Origin: an uncultured Prevotella sp.
GTDB lineage: Bacteria > Bacteroidota > Bacteroidia > Bacteroidales > Bacteroidaceae
Length of the DNA: 64,000 nt
Assembly (NCBI GenBank): GCA_900319905.1
Contig: ONQB01000018.1
Location: 19,312 to 83,311, forward strand
Direction: 5' to 3'
Within the stretch, counting starts at the first letter, position 1. Each line of letters opens with the position of its first letter. The position numbers and the translations under genes are program-made. Shown one piece after another: positions 47,109 to 56,332 of the stretch. The notes beneath the pieces were generated by a model. That model ran no database searches and was not told where the DNA came from. It was given only the letters and a program-made list of their open reading frames with translations.

Positions 47109-47145
47109 CACTATTAGATATAAATAAATTAAGCTTTTAAGAGAA

Positions 47146-48705
47146 ATGGCAGAAGATGTATTCAAGAAGATTGTGAGCCACTGCAAGGAATACGGTTTCG
47201 TATTCCCCAGTTCTGAGATCTATCCCGACGGCCTTGCCGCTGTCTATGATTACGGACCCAATGGTGTGGAACTGAAGAATAATATTAAGAAATACTGGTG
47301 GGACTCCATGGTGTTGCTCCACAACAACATTGTGGGCATTGATGCCGCCATCTTCATGAATCCCACTGTGTGGAAAGCCAGTGGCCACGTCGATGCTTTC
47401 AACGACCCCCTCATCGACAACCGCGACTCCAAGAAGCGCTATCGTGCCGACAACCTCATCGAGGACCAGATTGCCAAATATGATGAGAAGATCGACAAGG
47501 AGGTGAAGAAAGCCGCCAAGAAGTTCGGCGAAGCCTTCGACGAGGCTAAGTTCCGTGCCACCAATCCCCGTGTGCTCGAGCACCAGCAGAAGCGCGACGC
47601 CCTTCACGAGCGTTATACCAAGGCCATGCAAGGTCCCGACCTCGATGAGCTCAAGCAGATCATCCTCGACGAGGGTATCGTAGATCCTATCAGCGGTACA
47701 AAGAACTGGACCGACGTGCGTCAGTTTAACCTGATGTTCTCCACCGAGATCGGTTCTACCGCCGGTGCCACCAATAAGATATACCTCCGCCCGGAGACCG
47801 CACAAGGCATCTTTGTCAACTTCCTCAACGTGCAGCGCACTACCCGCCAGAAGCTGCCTTTTGGTATTGCACAGATCGGCAAGGCTTTCCGCAATGAGAT
47901 CGTAGCCCGCCAGTTCGTGTTCCGTATGCGTGAGTTTGAGCAGATGGAGATGCAGTTCTTCTGCCAGCCTGGTACAGAGATGCGCTGGTTCGAGTATTGG
48001 AAGAAAGCTCGTCTGGCCTGGCACGAGGCACTGGGCATGGGCGATGAGAACTACCGTTTCCACGACCACGAGAAGCTCGCCTTCTATGCCAACGCCGCCA
48101 CCGACATCGAGTTTAAGATGCCGTTCGGCTTCAAGGAGGTTGAGGGCATCCACAGCCGCACCAACTACGACCTGTCACAGCATGAGAAATACAGCGGTAC
48201 GAAGATGCGTTACTTCGATCCCGACAAGAACGAGAGCTACGTGCCTTACGACGTGGAGACCTCCATCGGTGTCGACCGTATGTTCCTCTCTGTGATGTGT
48301 CACGCCTACCAGGAGCAGCAGCTCGAGAATGGTTCCTCACGTGTCGTGCTCAGCCTGCCCGCAGCCCTGGCACCTATCAAGTGCGCCGTGCTGCCGTTGG
48401 TCAACAAGGACGGACTGCCCGAGAAGGCCAAGGAGATACAGGACGAGCTGAAGTTCCACTTCACCACCCATATCGATGCCAAGGACTCTATCGGCAAGCG
48501 CTATCGCCGTGAGGATGCCATCGGCACGCCTTACTGCGTGACCGTCGACGGACAGACCCTTGAGGACAACACCGTGACACTGCGCCATCGCGACACGATG
48601 GACCAGGAGCGGGTGCCGGTCGACCAGCTGAGAAGCATCATTGAGGATCGCGTAAGCATCACCAGCGTATTGAAAAAGTTGGCTAAGAACATTGAGAATT
48701 TATAA
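47146..48705 (+). CDS. glyS: Glycyl-tRNA synthetase, single-chain (eukaryote-like) type
   Basis: Charges tRNA-Gly as a homodimer of one chain, unlike the alpha2beta2 GlyQS of many bacteria. Class II core with motif 2 around FGIAQIGKAFRNEI and motif 3 ETSIGVDRMFLSVM; a C-terminal anticodon-binding domain (RVVLSLPAALAPIKCAVLPL). 519 residues. The FKBP gene starts at the base right after its stop codon. Confidence 0.95.
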   Translation: MAEDVFKKIVSHCKEYGFVFPSSEIYPDGLAAVYDYGPNGVELKNNIKKYWWDSMVLLHNNIVGIDAAIFMNPTVWKASGHVDAFNDPLIDNRDSKKRYRADNLIEDQIAKYDEKIDKEVKKAAKKFGEAFDEAKFRATNPRVLEHQQKRDALHERYTKAMQGPDLDELKQIILDEGIVDPISGTKNWTDVRQFNLMFSTEIGSTAGATNKIYLRPETAQGIFVNFLNVQRTTRQKLPFGIAQIGKAFRNEIVARQFVFRMREFEQMEMQFFCQPGTEMRWFEYWKKARLAWHEALGMGDENYRFHDHEKLAFYANAATDIEFKMPFGFKEVEGIHSRTNYDLSQHEKYSGTKMRYFDPDKNESYVPYDVETSIGVDRMFLSVMCHAYQEQQLENGSSRVVLSLPAALAPIKCAVLPLVNKDGLPEKAKEIQDELKFHFTTHIDAKDSIGKRYRREDAIGTPYCVTVDGQTLEDNTVTLRHRDTMDQERVPVDQLRSIIEDRVSITSVLKKLAKNIENL

Positions 48706-49371
48706 ATGACAACCATCATGCATCTCGGAAGGCGAAGCCTCAAGTGGCTCCCCTTCCTCCTTTTCCCTTTCTTCCTGTTGTCGTCATGCTCTGAGAGTGA
48801 CGATACGGTGGAGGAGTATCCCAACTGGCAGGCCACCAACACTGCCTATTGGACTAATATCATGACACAGGCACAGAACGCAATCGCACAGGGCGACACC
48901 TCATGGCGTATCTACAAGAACTACAGTCTTGAGGATTCGCTGTCCAGCACGCCGAGCACCGACAACATCGTCGTCAACGTGCTTGAGAGCGGTACTGGCA
49001 GTGGCTGTCCGCTGTATACCGACTCCGTGCGTGTGCGCTACGAAGGCCGGCTCTTGCCTTCGACGAGCTATAGCGATGGCTATGTGTTTAACACTACTTG
49101 GCCCACCGGCACTACAGATGCCACAGCAGGTGCCACCGACTTCTTGGTTAGCGGTCTGACCGATGGCTTTGCCACAGCTGTCCAGCACATGCACATCGGC
49201 GACAAGTGGCTCGTGTATGTGCCCTGGACGCTGGCCTACGGCGAGTCTGGCAGTGGCACCATACCCGGCTATTCGGTGTTGCGCTTCACCATCCAGCTCG
49301 TGGCCTACAGTCATGCGGGCAGCAGTCTGCCGTCGTTCAAGGCCAAGTCAGCCGTGTGGGTAACGAGATAG
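48706..49371 (+). CDS. FKBP-type peptidylprolyl isomerase lipoprotein
   Basis: 221 residues. The lipoprotein signal ends FPFFLLSSC; a helical N-terminal region is followed by an FKBP domain from about residue 95 (DSVRVRYEGRLL ... GDKWLVYVPWTLAYG ... IPGYSVLRFTIQLV). The AYGESGSGTIPGYSVL stretch is the usual FKBP active-site loop. The start abuts the glyS stop, so the two are probably co-transcribed. It is the fourth exported proline isomerase in this window. Confidence 0.9.
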   Translation: MTTIMHLGRRSLKWLPFLLFPFFLLSSCSESDDTVEEYPNWQATNTAYWTNIMTQAQNAIAQGDTSWRIYKNYSLEDSLSSTPSTDNIVVNVLESGTGSGCPLYTDSVRVRYEGRLLPSTSYSDGYVFNTTWPTGTTDATAGATDFLVSGLTDGFATAVQHMHIGDKWLVYVPWTLAYGESGSGTIPGYSVLRFTIQLVAYSHAGSSLPSFKAKSAVWVTR

Positions 49372-49387
49372 CATGATATCAAGATGA

Positions 49388-49423
49388 TTTTTGGTAGCCG
49401 CCATTGCTGACGGCTACCAAAAA
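49388..49423. terminator. Terminator after the FKBP gene
   Basis: TTTTTGGTAGCCG (49388-49400) pairs perfectly with CGGCTACCAAAAA (49411-49423); works on either strand. Confidence 0.88.
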
Positions 49424-49569
49424 TATTATTCGCTTTTCTAACCACCGTTTCTGTTTCAACATTTTATCTTAACGGAAACAACTCCTTTAGGCTCTTCTAT
49501 ACCTCTACAAATCGAACCTAACCTTCCCCTAAAAATCACACCATTTTTCTTCTTTAACGAAGGGTCCAC

Positions 49570-49697
49570 GGCCTTTCGGCGAAACTCCATCGGCCTTTCG
49601 GCGAAACTCCATCGGCCTTTCGGCGAAACTCCGCCGGCTTTTCGGCGATACTCCACCGGCTTTTCGGCGATACTCCGTTGGCCTATCGTTGATACGC
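49570..49697. repeat. 22-bp-period TTCGGCGA array B
   Basis: Five exact-length 22-base units: three of GGCCTTTCGGCGAAACTCC+3 and two of GGCTTTTCGGCGATACTCC+3, then a degenerate sixth. It lies in the 404-base gap between the FKBP terminator and the helicase promoter; nothing else is seen there. Confidence 0.92.
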
Positions 49698-49752
49698 TTA
49701 CGCTGTACTAAAAAAATCATCTTGGAAGCATACTGTTCTGGCAATTAGTTAT

Positions 49753-49760
49753 TACCTTTG
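49753..49760 (+). promoter_or_regulatory. Putative -7 box for the PLD-helicase gene
   Basis: TACCTTTG, 16-22 bases before the two possible start codons, so the transcript would have a very short leader. Confidence 0.5.
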
Positions 49761-49775
49761 CTCTATTAAAAACTC

Positions 49776-52700
49776 ATGAACATGGAATTAGGGATCTATG
49801 AGCAAATCATCAACCGGCTGTTTCAAATCAAGTTGGAAGGCATCGACACCCAACGTTACTATGTCGGCAAAGAACCTATCAGCAAGGAGAATGTGGCACC
49901 TTTTCTGTCGCAATACCTCTTCTCCCTCTTCAAACTCGCCTTTTCTGGTCTGAAGGACGATGAGGCGGTAGACAGAGGTATCAAGATGGCCAACGGCATC
50001 ATCCGCCAATTGGCACAGCAGTTCACGTTGGAAGATGCAGGGCAGAACTTGATAGACAAACAAAAGGAAATCCTCACTGCCGTCATTGACCGTGCCGAAT
50101 GTGACAGTCCTGACATTGCAGCCTATCTCAAGTCGATAGTACCCATCACACGACTGTCACAGAGTTTCTTGTTCACGGGTTCAGGCATCACGCTGGAGAG
50201 CGAGCTCCGTCGGGAGATCGTCACAGCCGACGAGATCTGTCTGTTGGTGAGCTTCATTAAGGAGTCCGGGCTCAACCAACTCATAGACCAGTTGAAATGG
50301 GCCACCGACCGGGGAAGATGCTTGCGCATCATCACCTCCACTTATATGCGCGCCACTGACTTTAAAGCGGTGAAGCGACTGGCCAAATTGAAGAACACGA
50401 AGGTGAAGATCTCTTACGACAGCGACAACGACCGGTTGCATGCCAAGTCGTATATCTTCGTGCGCAACACAGGTTTCCATACCGCCTATATCGGCAGTTC
50501 CAACATGAGTAGGGTGGCTATGGAGAGCGGTATGGAATGGAACCTCAAGGTGACGCAGGTGGAGACACCTGACATCGTGAGGCAGATCATCAACAACTTC
50601 AATGGTTACTGGCACAGCGATCACTTCGTGGTCTACCGACCGGATATCGATGACCAGCGGCTGCAACAGGCGCTTGACAAGGATATGGAGGAGTCTATCG
50701 ACTATACTGCACTCGAACTGATCAATGCCAAGGACTATCAGAACGACGTCCTGGAACGACTGCGCGTGGAGCGCGAGGTGCACCACCATTACAAAAACCT
50801 TGTGGTCGCGGCTACCGGTACCGGCAAAACCGTCATCTCGGCTTTCGACTATAAACGTTTCAGACAGAGCCATGACCATGCACGCCTGCTGTTCATAGCC
50901 CACCGGCAGGAGATTCTCGAGCAGAGCTTGAAAACCTTCCGCCTCGTACTTAATGACTACAACTTCGGTGATGTGTGGTACAATGGAAGGACCCCCGACA
51001 GTTACGAGGCTCTCTTTGCCAGCAAGGATATCATGGACAGCCACCTCGACGAGATGCAGTTGGCCGACGACTATTACGACTATATCGTCATCGATGAGGT
51101 ACATCACGTGGCAGCCAAGAGCTACCGGCGCATCATGGAGAAGTTCAAACCGAAGATACTCTTGGGCCTGACGGCTACACCCGAACGTATGGACGGTCAG
51201 GACATCACACAAGACTTCGACGGACACATCTCGGCCGAGATAAGACTGGACACCGCACTCAACAACCGGTTGCTCGTTCCGTTCCATTATTACGGCATCA
51301 CCGACAGCACCGACCTTCGCCAGGTGAAGTGGAGCCACGGCCACTATGACGTGGCGGAACTGAGCAAGGTTTATACTCACAATGATGCACGCACGGCAGT
51401 CATCTTCCATGCCTTGGAGAATTATCTCTCCGACGTCCGTCAGGTGAAAGCACTCTGCTTCTGTGTTGACAAGCAGCATGCCGAGTATATGGCAGCTAAG
51501 TTTACACTCGCGGGACTGAAAGCCGACAAGCTGACAAGCGACAACGCTGAGGAGAGAACGAAGTTGAGCCGGAGACTGCGTAAAGGCGAGATCAACTATC
51601 TCTTTGTGGTAGACATGTTCAACGAGGGTGTCGACATTCCAGAGATTGACACGGTGCTGTTCTTGCGTCCCACGGAGAGTCTTACCATCTTCCTGCAACA
51701 GCTTGGGCGTGGTCTGCGCAAGGCCAAAGGGAAAAGCTATGTCAACGTGCTCGACTTCGTGGGACAATGCAACAAAGATTTCGACTATGTCGACCGGTTC
51801 CGTGCCATCCTCGGAAGAACATCGATGAGCGTGGCGGAGGAACTGCAACACGACTTTCCACACCTGCCGCTGGGCTGTCAGGTGAAGCTGGAGCCGAAGG
51901 CCAAAGAATATATCCTGTCCAATATCAGTCAGAGCATACGCAACTTCTCCTTGCGCAGCATGCAGAATATGGTGGACGACTGGGACCGAAAATTCAATCT
52001 TCCATTGACGTTGTCCAACTTTGTCAACATGTATCATGTGCCCTTGGAGAAACTCTACAATGGCCACACCTTCTCTGAGCTCACCCGTCGGGACATAAGC
52101 CATCACATACAGTTGGCCAAAGCCGTCAGAAACAAATGGCTTTCGACCGACAGCTACCGTTACTTCACGTTCATCCGGTCGCTGGCCGACCAGCGTTTCC
52201 TCATCCGGGTCAGCACGCTGACGAGGGTGGAGCAACAGCAGTTGCTGATGCTCTATTACGACCTGTATCAGCAGGCAGGAGTCTTCGATTCTTTGCAGCA
52301 GATGGTTGATGACCTGGGCACAGACATGGCCTTCTGCGAGGAGCTTAGCGAGGTGATGTCGTTGTTGCTGAAGCGGTGCAGTGTACTGGAACAGGCTGAC
52401 AACTCTGGTCTGCCCGACTTTCCGCTCATGCTCCACGCCCGCTATACCAGAGACCAGATCAGGGTTGCTTTGGGCACTTCCACGTTGCAGCGGATGTCAA
52501 GCGCCCGTGAGGGCGTCGAGCGCAACAAGGCCATGCAGGTGGAAGCAATGTATGTAGACATTGTCAAGAACCGCGAGGAAGGCAGCAACACCAATTACGA
52601 CGATCATGCCCTCTCGCCGAATGAATTTCTATGGGACACGCAGAACAAAGTGACACCTCAGTCGCCAACGGGGCAGAACTACATCAATTCTCGTCAGACC

Positions 52701-52904
52701 ATGCTGTTGTTTGTCAGGGAACAAAGCAACTTCCCCGACGACAAGTATCGTACGATGGGCTATATCTACCTCGGCCGTGCCCAGTTTGTCGACTACAAAT
52801 ACAATGTCGTGAGCTATGGCCGTCAGATGCAGATCAAATGGCACATGCTTTCGCCCATGCCCGCCTCGGTATACCAGTTTGCCAAATATCAGAACGCTAT
52901 ATAG
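49776..52904 (+). CDS. PLD nuclease-SF2 helicase-DUF3427 protein
   Basis: 1042 residues. An N-terminal region of unknown fold is followed by a phospholipase-D-type domain (about residues 130-290) with one HxK motif, LHAKSYIFVRN, and IGSSNMS. The SF2 helicase core comes next: Walker A AATGTGKT (about 347), DEAH-type box VIDEVHHVAAKS, motif III LGLTATPERMDG, and motif VI QLGRGLRKAKGK. The C-terminal 350 residues match the DUF3427 region. This architecture suggests nucleic-acid processing, possibly defence, but no partner gene is adjacent. Start could be 49776 or 49782. Confidence 0.87.
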   Translation: MNMELGIYEQIINRLFQIKLEGIDTQRYYVGKEPISKENVAPFLSQYLFSLFKLAFSGLKDDEAVDRGIKMANGIIRQLAQQFTLEDAGQNLIDKQKEILTAVIDRAECDSPDIAAYLKSIVPITRLSQSFLFTGSGITLESELRREIVTADEICLLVSFIKESGLNQLIDQLKWATDRGRCLRIITSTYMRATDFKAVKRLAKLKNTKVKISYDSDNDRLHAKSYIFVRNTGFHTAYIGSSNMSRVAMESGMEWNLKVTQVETPDIVRQIINNFNGYWHSDHFVVYRPDIDDQRLQQALDKDMEESIDYTALELINAKDYQNDVLERLRVEREVHHHYKNLVVAATGTGKTVISAFDYKRFRQSHDHARLLFIAHRQEILEQSLKTFRLVLNDYNFGDVWYNGRTPDSYEALFASKDIMDSHLDEMQLADDYYDYIVIDEVHHVAAKSYRRIMEKFKPKILLGLTATPERMDGQDITQDFDGHISAEIRLDTALNNRLLVPFHYYGITDSTDLRQVKWSHGHYDVAELSKVYTHNDARTAVIFHALENYLSDVRQVKALCFCVDKQHAEYMAAKFTLAGLKADKLTSDNAEERTKLSRRLRKGEINYLFVVDMFNEGVDIPEIDTVLFLRPTESLTIFLQQLGRGLRKAKGKSYVNVLDFVGQCNKDFDYVDRFRAILGRTSMSVAEELQHDFPHLPLGCQVKLEPKAKEYILSNISQSIRNFSLRSMQNMVDDWDRKFNLPLTLSNFVNMYHVPLEKLYNGHTFSELTRRDISHHIQLAKAVRNKWLSTDSYRYFTFIRSLADQRFLIRVSTLTRVEQQQLLMLYYDLYQQAGVFDSLQQMVDDLGTDMAFCEELSEVMSLLLKRCSVLEQADNSGLPDFPLMLHARYTRDQIRVALGTSTLQRMSSAREGVERNKAMQVEAMYVDIVKNREEGSNTNYDDHALSPNEFLWDTQNKVTPQSPTGQNYINSRQTMLLFVREQSNFPDDKYRTMGYIYLGRAQFVDYKYNVVSYGRQMQIKWHMLSPMPASVYQFAKYQNAI

Positions 52905-53105
52905 AAGGATGCCCTTGGCGGCCATGATATTATCCTGTCCCGTCTTCCCGCGATGAGCGATTGCCATGTAGATTAGATAATGGGATGGCAAGAGCTTGTA
53001 ATCAACCTGGTTAATAAATCATTGAATCATGAAGTCTGCACTGCTTAATTTCGCTTTTGGAAACAAACAATGCAGACTTTTCTTTTCTATACGAATAATT
53101 TTTCT

Positions 53106-53113
53106 TACCTTTG
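53106..53113 (+). promoter_or_regulatory. Putative -7 box for tRNA-Leu
   Basis: TACCTTTG, ending 11 bases before the mature tRNA 5' end. Confidence 0.6.
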
Positions 53114-53124
53114 CCTGCAGTTTT

Positions 53125-53209
53125 GCGCTTGTGGCGGAATTGGTAGACGCGCTAGACTTAGGATCTAGTGGCTTCGGTCGTGCAGGTTCGAGTCCTGTCA
53201 GGCGCACCA
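53125..53209 (+). tRNA. tRNA-Leu (anticodon UAG)
   Basis: Class II tRNA: acceptor GCGCTTG/CAGGCGC, anticodon stem CTAGA/TCTAG around CTTAGGA, a variable arm (TGGCTTCGGTCG region), T loop TTCGAGT, discriminator A and an encoded CCA. Confidence 0.95.
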
Positions 53210-53214
53210 CGCTG

Positions 53215-53250
53215 AATGCCAAGCAATTGAATATCAGTTGCTTGGCATTT
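53215..53250 (+). terminator. Terminator after tRNA-Leu
   Basis: AATGCCAAGCAA (53215-53226) pairs with TTGCTTGGCATT (53238-53249), followed by TTT. Confidence 0.88.
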
Positions 53251-53579
53251 TAGCAATAATAAACAACATCTGGGATACATCTGGGACATTTCTAGGACAA
53301 GCTTGTCCTTGACAGCATCTTTATTTGAAATTAATTATAGCTGTTCTTCTTGTCTCTATCCTCAGTCTCGGTCTTCTTGTATTTCTTCGTCATGCTTAGC
53401 ACGGAAACTCATAATCATCGAAGCTCATGAGATGGCACAAAATGGCATCTGATTTGAGCTTCGATGTTTATGCATTGGGCTACACGTTTCGTCTGCTATT
53501 TCTTGCAATACCAGTCCCTTACTATAAAGAATGCCTGCTTCTTCTTTCCCTGGTCAGAAACTTGAAAAGTCGAACAGTT
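53251..53579. other. Gap between tRNA-Leu and asd
   Basis: No gene with family features. It contains ACATCTGGGA repeated (around 53268 and 53279), a palindrome AGGACAAGCTTGTCCT at 53292-53307, and on the reverse strand a possible 20-codon Lys-rich ORF ending near 53335. Nothing further could be assigned. Confidence 0.5.
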
Positions 53580-54596
53580 TTACTTCACGTTGCCTACCTT
53601 GATGAGGTATTCAGCGATCTGCACGGCGTTGAGAGCGGCGCCCTTGCGTATCTGGTCGCCTGTGAGCCACAGTGTGCAGCTGTTGTCGTCGGCCAGGTCC
53701 TTACGGATGCGGCCTACGTAGACATCGTCCTTGCCGGCGCTCTCCAAGGGCATGGGATAGACATACTGGTCGTTGGGGTCGTACACCAACGTCACGCCGG
53801 GAGCCTTGGCCAGAGCCTCACGTATTTCTTCAACGCTGAGCGGTCGCTCGGTCTCGAACCACACGCTCTCGGAGTGGCTGCGCAGCGAGCTGACGCGCAC
53901 GCAGGTGGCAGAGGTGCGCACGTCGGAGTGCATGATCTTGCGCGTCTCGTTGTACATCTTCATCTCCTCCTTGGTGTAGTCATTGGGCTGCATCTTGTCG
54001 ATCTGAGGAATGACGTTGTAAGCCAGTTGGTGAGGGAACTTCTCGATGGTTGAGACATGACCGGTCTCCACCATCTCCTTGTACTGCTGCTCCAGTTCCT
54101 TCATGGCGGCAGCACCTGCGCCGGAGGCACTCTGGTAACTGGCTACGTGGATCTTACGGATATGACTGAGTTTGTCAATAGGGTTGAGCACCACGACCAT
54201 CATGATGGTGGTGCAGTTGGGGTTGGCGATGATGCCCTTGGGACGGTCGAGGGCGTCCTCGGGGTTGATCTCCGGCACCACGAGCGGCACCTGCGGATCC
54301 ATGCGCCACTGCGAGCTGTTGTCGATCATCACGGCACCGTACTTGGTGATGGTCTCCGCGTATTCGGCTGAAGTACCGCCACCGGCCGACACAAAGGCGA
54401 TGTCCACGTCCTTGAAGTCGTCGTTGTGTTGCAACTCCTTTACGGTGTAGGCCTTGCCACGGAAGGTGTACTGACGTCCGGCACTGCGTTTGGAACCAAA
54501 CAGAAGAAGGTCATCGATGGGGAAATTTCTCTCGGCAAGGATGCGCAGGAATTCCTGACCTACTGCACCGCTTGCACCAACAATAGCTACTCTCAT
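53580..54596 (-). CDS. asd: Aspartate-semialdehyde dehydrogenase
   Basis: Reduces aspartyl phosphate for lysine, threonine, methionine and diaminopimelate synthesis. N-terminal NADP site [18 protein letters not shown], catalytic Cys in [12 protein letters not shown], dimerisation and substrate part [15 protein letters not shown], and a later [13 protein letters not shown]. 338 residues, normal. Monocistronic as seen, with its own promoter box. Confidence 0.96.
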   Translation of the reverse strand: MRVAIVGASGAVGQEFLRILAERNFPIDDLLLFGSKRSAGRQYTFRGKAYTVKELQHNDDFKDVDIAFVSAGGGTSAEYAETITKYGAVMIDNSSQWRMDPQVPLVVPEINPEDALDRPKGIIANPNCTTIMMVVVLNPIDKLSHIRKIHVASYQSASGAGAAAMKELEQQYKEMVETGHVSTIEKFPHQLAYNVIPQIDKMQPNDYTKEEMKMYNETRKIMHSDVRTSATCVRVSSLRSHSESVWFETERPLSVEEIREALAKAPGVTLVYDPNDQYVYPMPLESAGKDDVYVGRIRKDLADDNSCTLWLTGDQIRKGAALNAVQIAEYLIKVGNVK

Positions 54597-54645
54597 ATGC
54601 TTAACATTTAAATGATCTCTCGTTAGAAGTCTTCGTAATTAACGG

Positions 54646-54653
54646 CAAAATTA
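54646..54653 (-). promoter_or_regulatory. Putative -7 box for asd
   Basis: Reverse strand reads TAATTTTG, 50 bases before the asd ATG. Confidence 0.5.
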
Positions 54654-54812
54654 CAATATCTTCTTCAATCCTGCTAACAAATAAGTCTTTTTGTTTACTT
54701 TTTATTCATTTATCGGAAGTTTCGCCCTGACGATTCCCTATTTTTCTTTCGCCCGTCGGCACCGTCAGGATAATATCAGCGGGATTAATAGCGGGTTGTG
54801 AAAAAGAATCGC

Positions 54813-54820
54813 TATCTTTG
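54813..54820 (+). promoter_or_regulatory. Putative -7 box for the MATE gene
   Basis: TATCTTTG, 20 bases before the start codon at 54840, giving a short leader. Confidence 0.55.
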
Positions 54821-54839
54821 CAGTGCGAAATAGAAATTT

Positions 54840-56282
54840 ATGTTCAGCAACAAGAATAGCGAGCGCTTATTATCCAAGATACGTGACGGTCAGTCGATGT
54901 CACGCGGCGAAAAACTCAGCTTGATAGTCGAGCTGAGCATTCCCTCAATCCTTGCACAGATTACCAGCGTGCTCATGTTTTATATTGATGCCTCGATGGT
55001 AGGCTCGCTCGGCACCAATGCCAGTGCGTCCATCGGCCTCATTGAGCCCGCTATGTGGCTGTTCGGCTCACTCACGTCGGCCGTGTCGCTCGGCTATTCG
55101 GTGCAGGTGGCCCACTTCATCGGGGCCAACGACTTCAGACAGGCGCGCAGCGTGATGAAGCACGGCTATATGTTCAGTTTCGTTTTCTCCTTCTTGCTCA
55201 TGCTGGTGGCCGCGGCTATTTCCGGGCCATTGCCCCGGTGGCTGGGCGGCGGCTCCGACATCTGGCGCGACTCGTCAGCCTACTTCCTCATTTTCTCTTT
55301 CGCAGCCCCGTTCTTCATGTTGGAGAACCTCTCGTCGGCCATGCTGAAGTCGAGCGGCGACATGCGTCGTCCGAGCAGTTTGGCTGTGCTGACGTGTGTG
55401 CTCGACGTGGTGTTCAACTTCATCTTCATTTTCCCCACGCGCACGCTGCACATACTCGGACTCGACCTTCTTGTCCCCGGTTTCGGCTTTGGCGTTGAGG
55501 GAGCAGCCCTGGGCACGGCCTTGGCCTATGTGGTGGCCTCGCTGCTGTTGGCCTACTTCGCCGTCAGGCGCAGCCCCATCCTCGCGTGGCGGTTGGACAA
55601 GGACCGCTTCGTGTGGCATGCTGAATACATGTGGCGGGCGCTGAAGATCAGTGCGCCGATGGCTCTGCAATATGCGCTGATGAACGGAGCGCAGATTGTC
55701 TCGACGATGATTGTCGCACCTCTTGGCAACGTCTCCATTGCCGCCAATTCGTTCGCCATCACAGCCGAAAGCCTCTGCTACATGCCCGGCTATGGCATTG
55801 GCGACGCAGCCTCCACGCTCGTGGGTCAGACCTACGGAGCGGGCCGGCGCGACCTCTGTCGCAGCTTTGCGTGGACAACCATCGGTCTGGGTATGGCGGT
55901 GATGGCTTTTATGGGGGCGGTGATGTATGTCTTCGCACCTGAGATGATAGGCTTTCTCTCACCCGTGCCCGCCATTCGCGAGTTAGGTGCTGAGGTGCTG
56001 CGCATCGAGGCTTTTGCCGAACCATTCTTCGCCGCTTCCATCGTGAGCTACAGCGTATGCGTGGGTGCCGGCGACACGCTGAAGCCCGCCGCCATGAGCT
56101 TGTTCTCTATGTGGTGTGTACGCCTGACGCTGGCCTATGCGCTGGCCCAGCACTACGGCCTGCGTGGTGTGTGGATAGCCATGGCCTCGGAGCTGACGTT
56201 CCGTGGCTGTATCTTCCTCATCCGCATTGCACGCGGACGTTGGATGAAGGGTATGGTGAAAAATAAAATGGCAACGATGTAG
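54840..56282 (+). CDS. MATE-family multidrug/metabolite efflux transporter
   Basis: Inner-membrane antiporter with about twelve hydrophobic helices in two halves. The MATE opening LSIPSILAQITSVLMFYIDA and the mid-protein LKISAPMALQYALMNGAQ are typical. A basic C-terminal tail follows (RGRWMKGMVKNKM). 480 residues. Substrate unknown. Followed 50 bases on by the M13 peptidase gene. Confidence 0.92.
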   Translation: MFSNKNSERLLSKIRDGQSMSRGEKLSLIVELSIPSILAQITSVLMFYIDASMVGSLGTNASASIGLIEPAMWLFGSLTSAVSLGYSVQVAHFIGANDFRQARSVMKHGYMFSFVFSFLLMLVAAAISGPLPRWLGGGSDIWRDSSAYFLIFSFAAPFFMLENLSSAMLKSSGDMRRPSSLAVLTCVLDVVFNFIFIFPTRTLHILGLDLLVPGFGFGVEGAALGTALAYVVASLLLAYFAVRRSPILAWRLDKDRFVWHAEYMWRALKISAPMALQYALMNGAQIVSTMIVAPLGNVSIAANSFAITAESLCYMPGYGIGDAASTLVGQTYGAGRRDLCRSFAWTTIGLGMAVMAFMGAVMYVFAPEMIGFLSPVPAIRELGAEVLRIEAFAEPFFAASIVSYSVCVGAGDTLKPAAMSLFSMWCVRLTLAYALAQHYGLRGVWIAMASELTFRGCIFLIRIARGRWMKGMVKNKMATM

Positions 56283-56332
56283 TTATTTGTTTATTTTAAC
56301 GTCTAATGGATATACATTAATCAATCTTACAT

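Noticed and set aside
49570-49697. Possible CRISPR array in the TTCGGCGA repeats
   Set aside because: Units are contiguous 22-mers with no unique spacers, and no cas genes are present in the window.
49456-49744. Repeat protein (FRRKADGVSPK-like) encoded by array B
   Set aside because: The 22-base period is not a multiple of three, so the translated pattern only recurs through frame rotation; no start signals.
50181-52436. 751-codon open frame antisense to the PLD helicase
   Set aside because: It mirrors the codon phase of a gene with clear domains; long antisense frames of this kind also oppose clpX, guaB, rluB and the M13 gene. No family features.
53125-53579. tRNA-Leu as an integrated-element attachment site
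   Set aside because: No integrase gene and no second copy of the tRNA 3' end found in the window.
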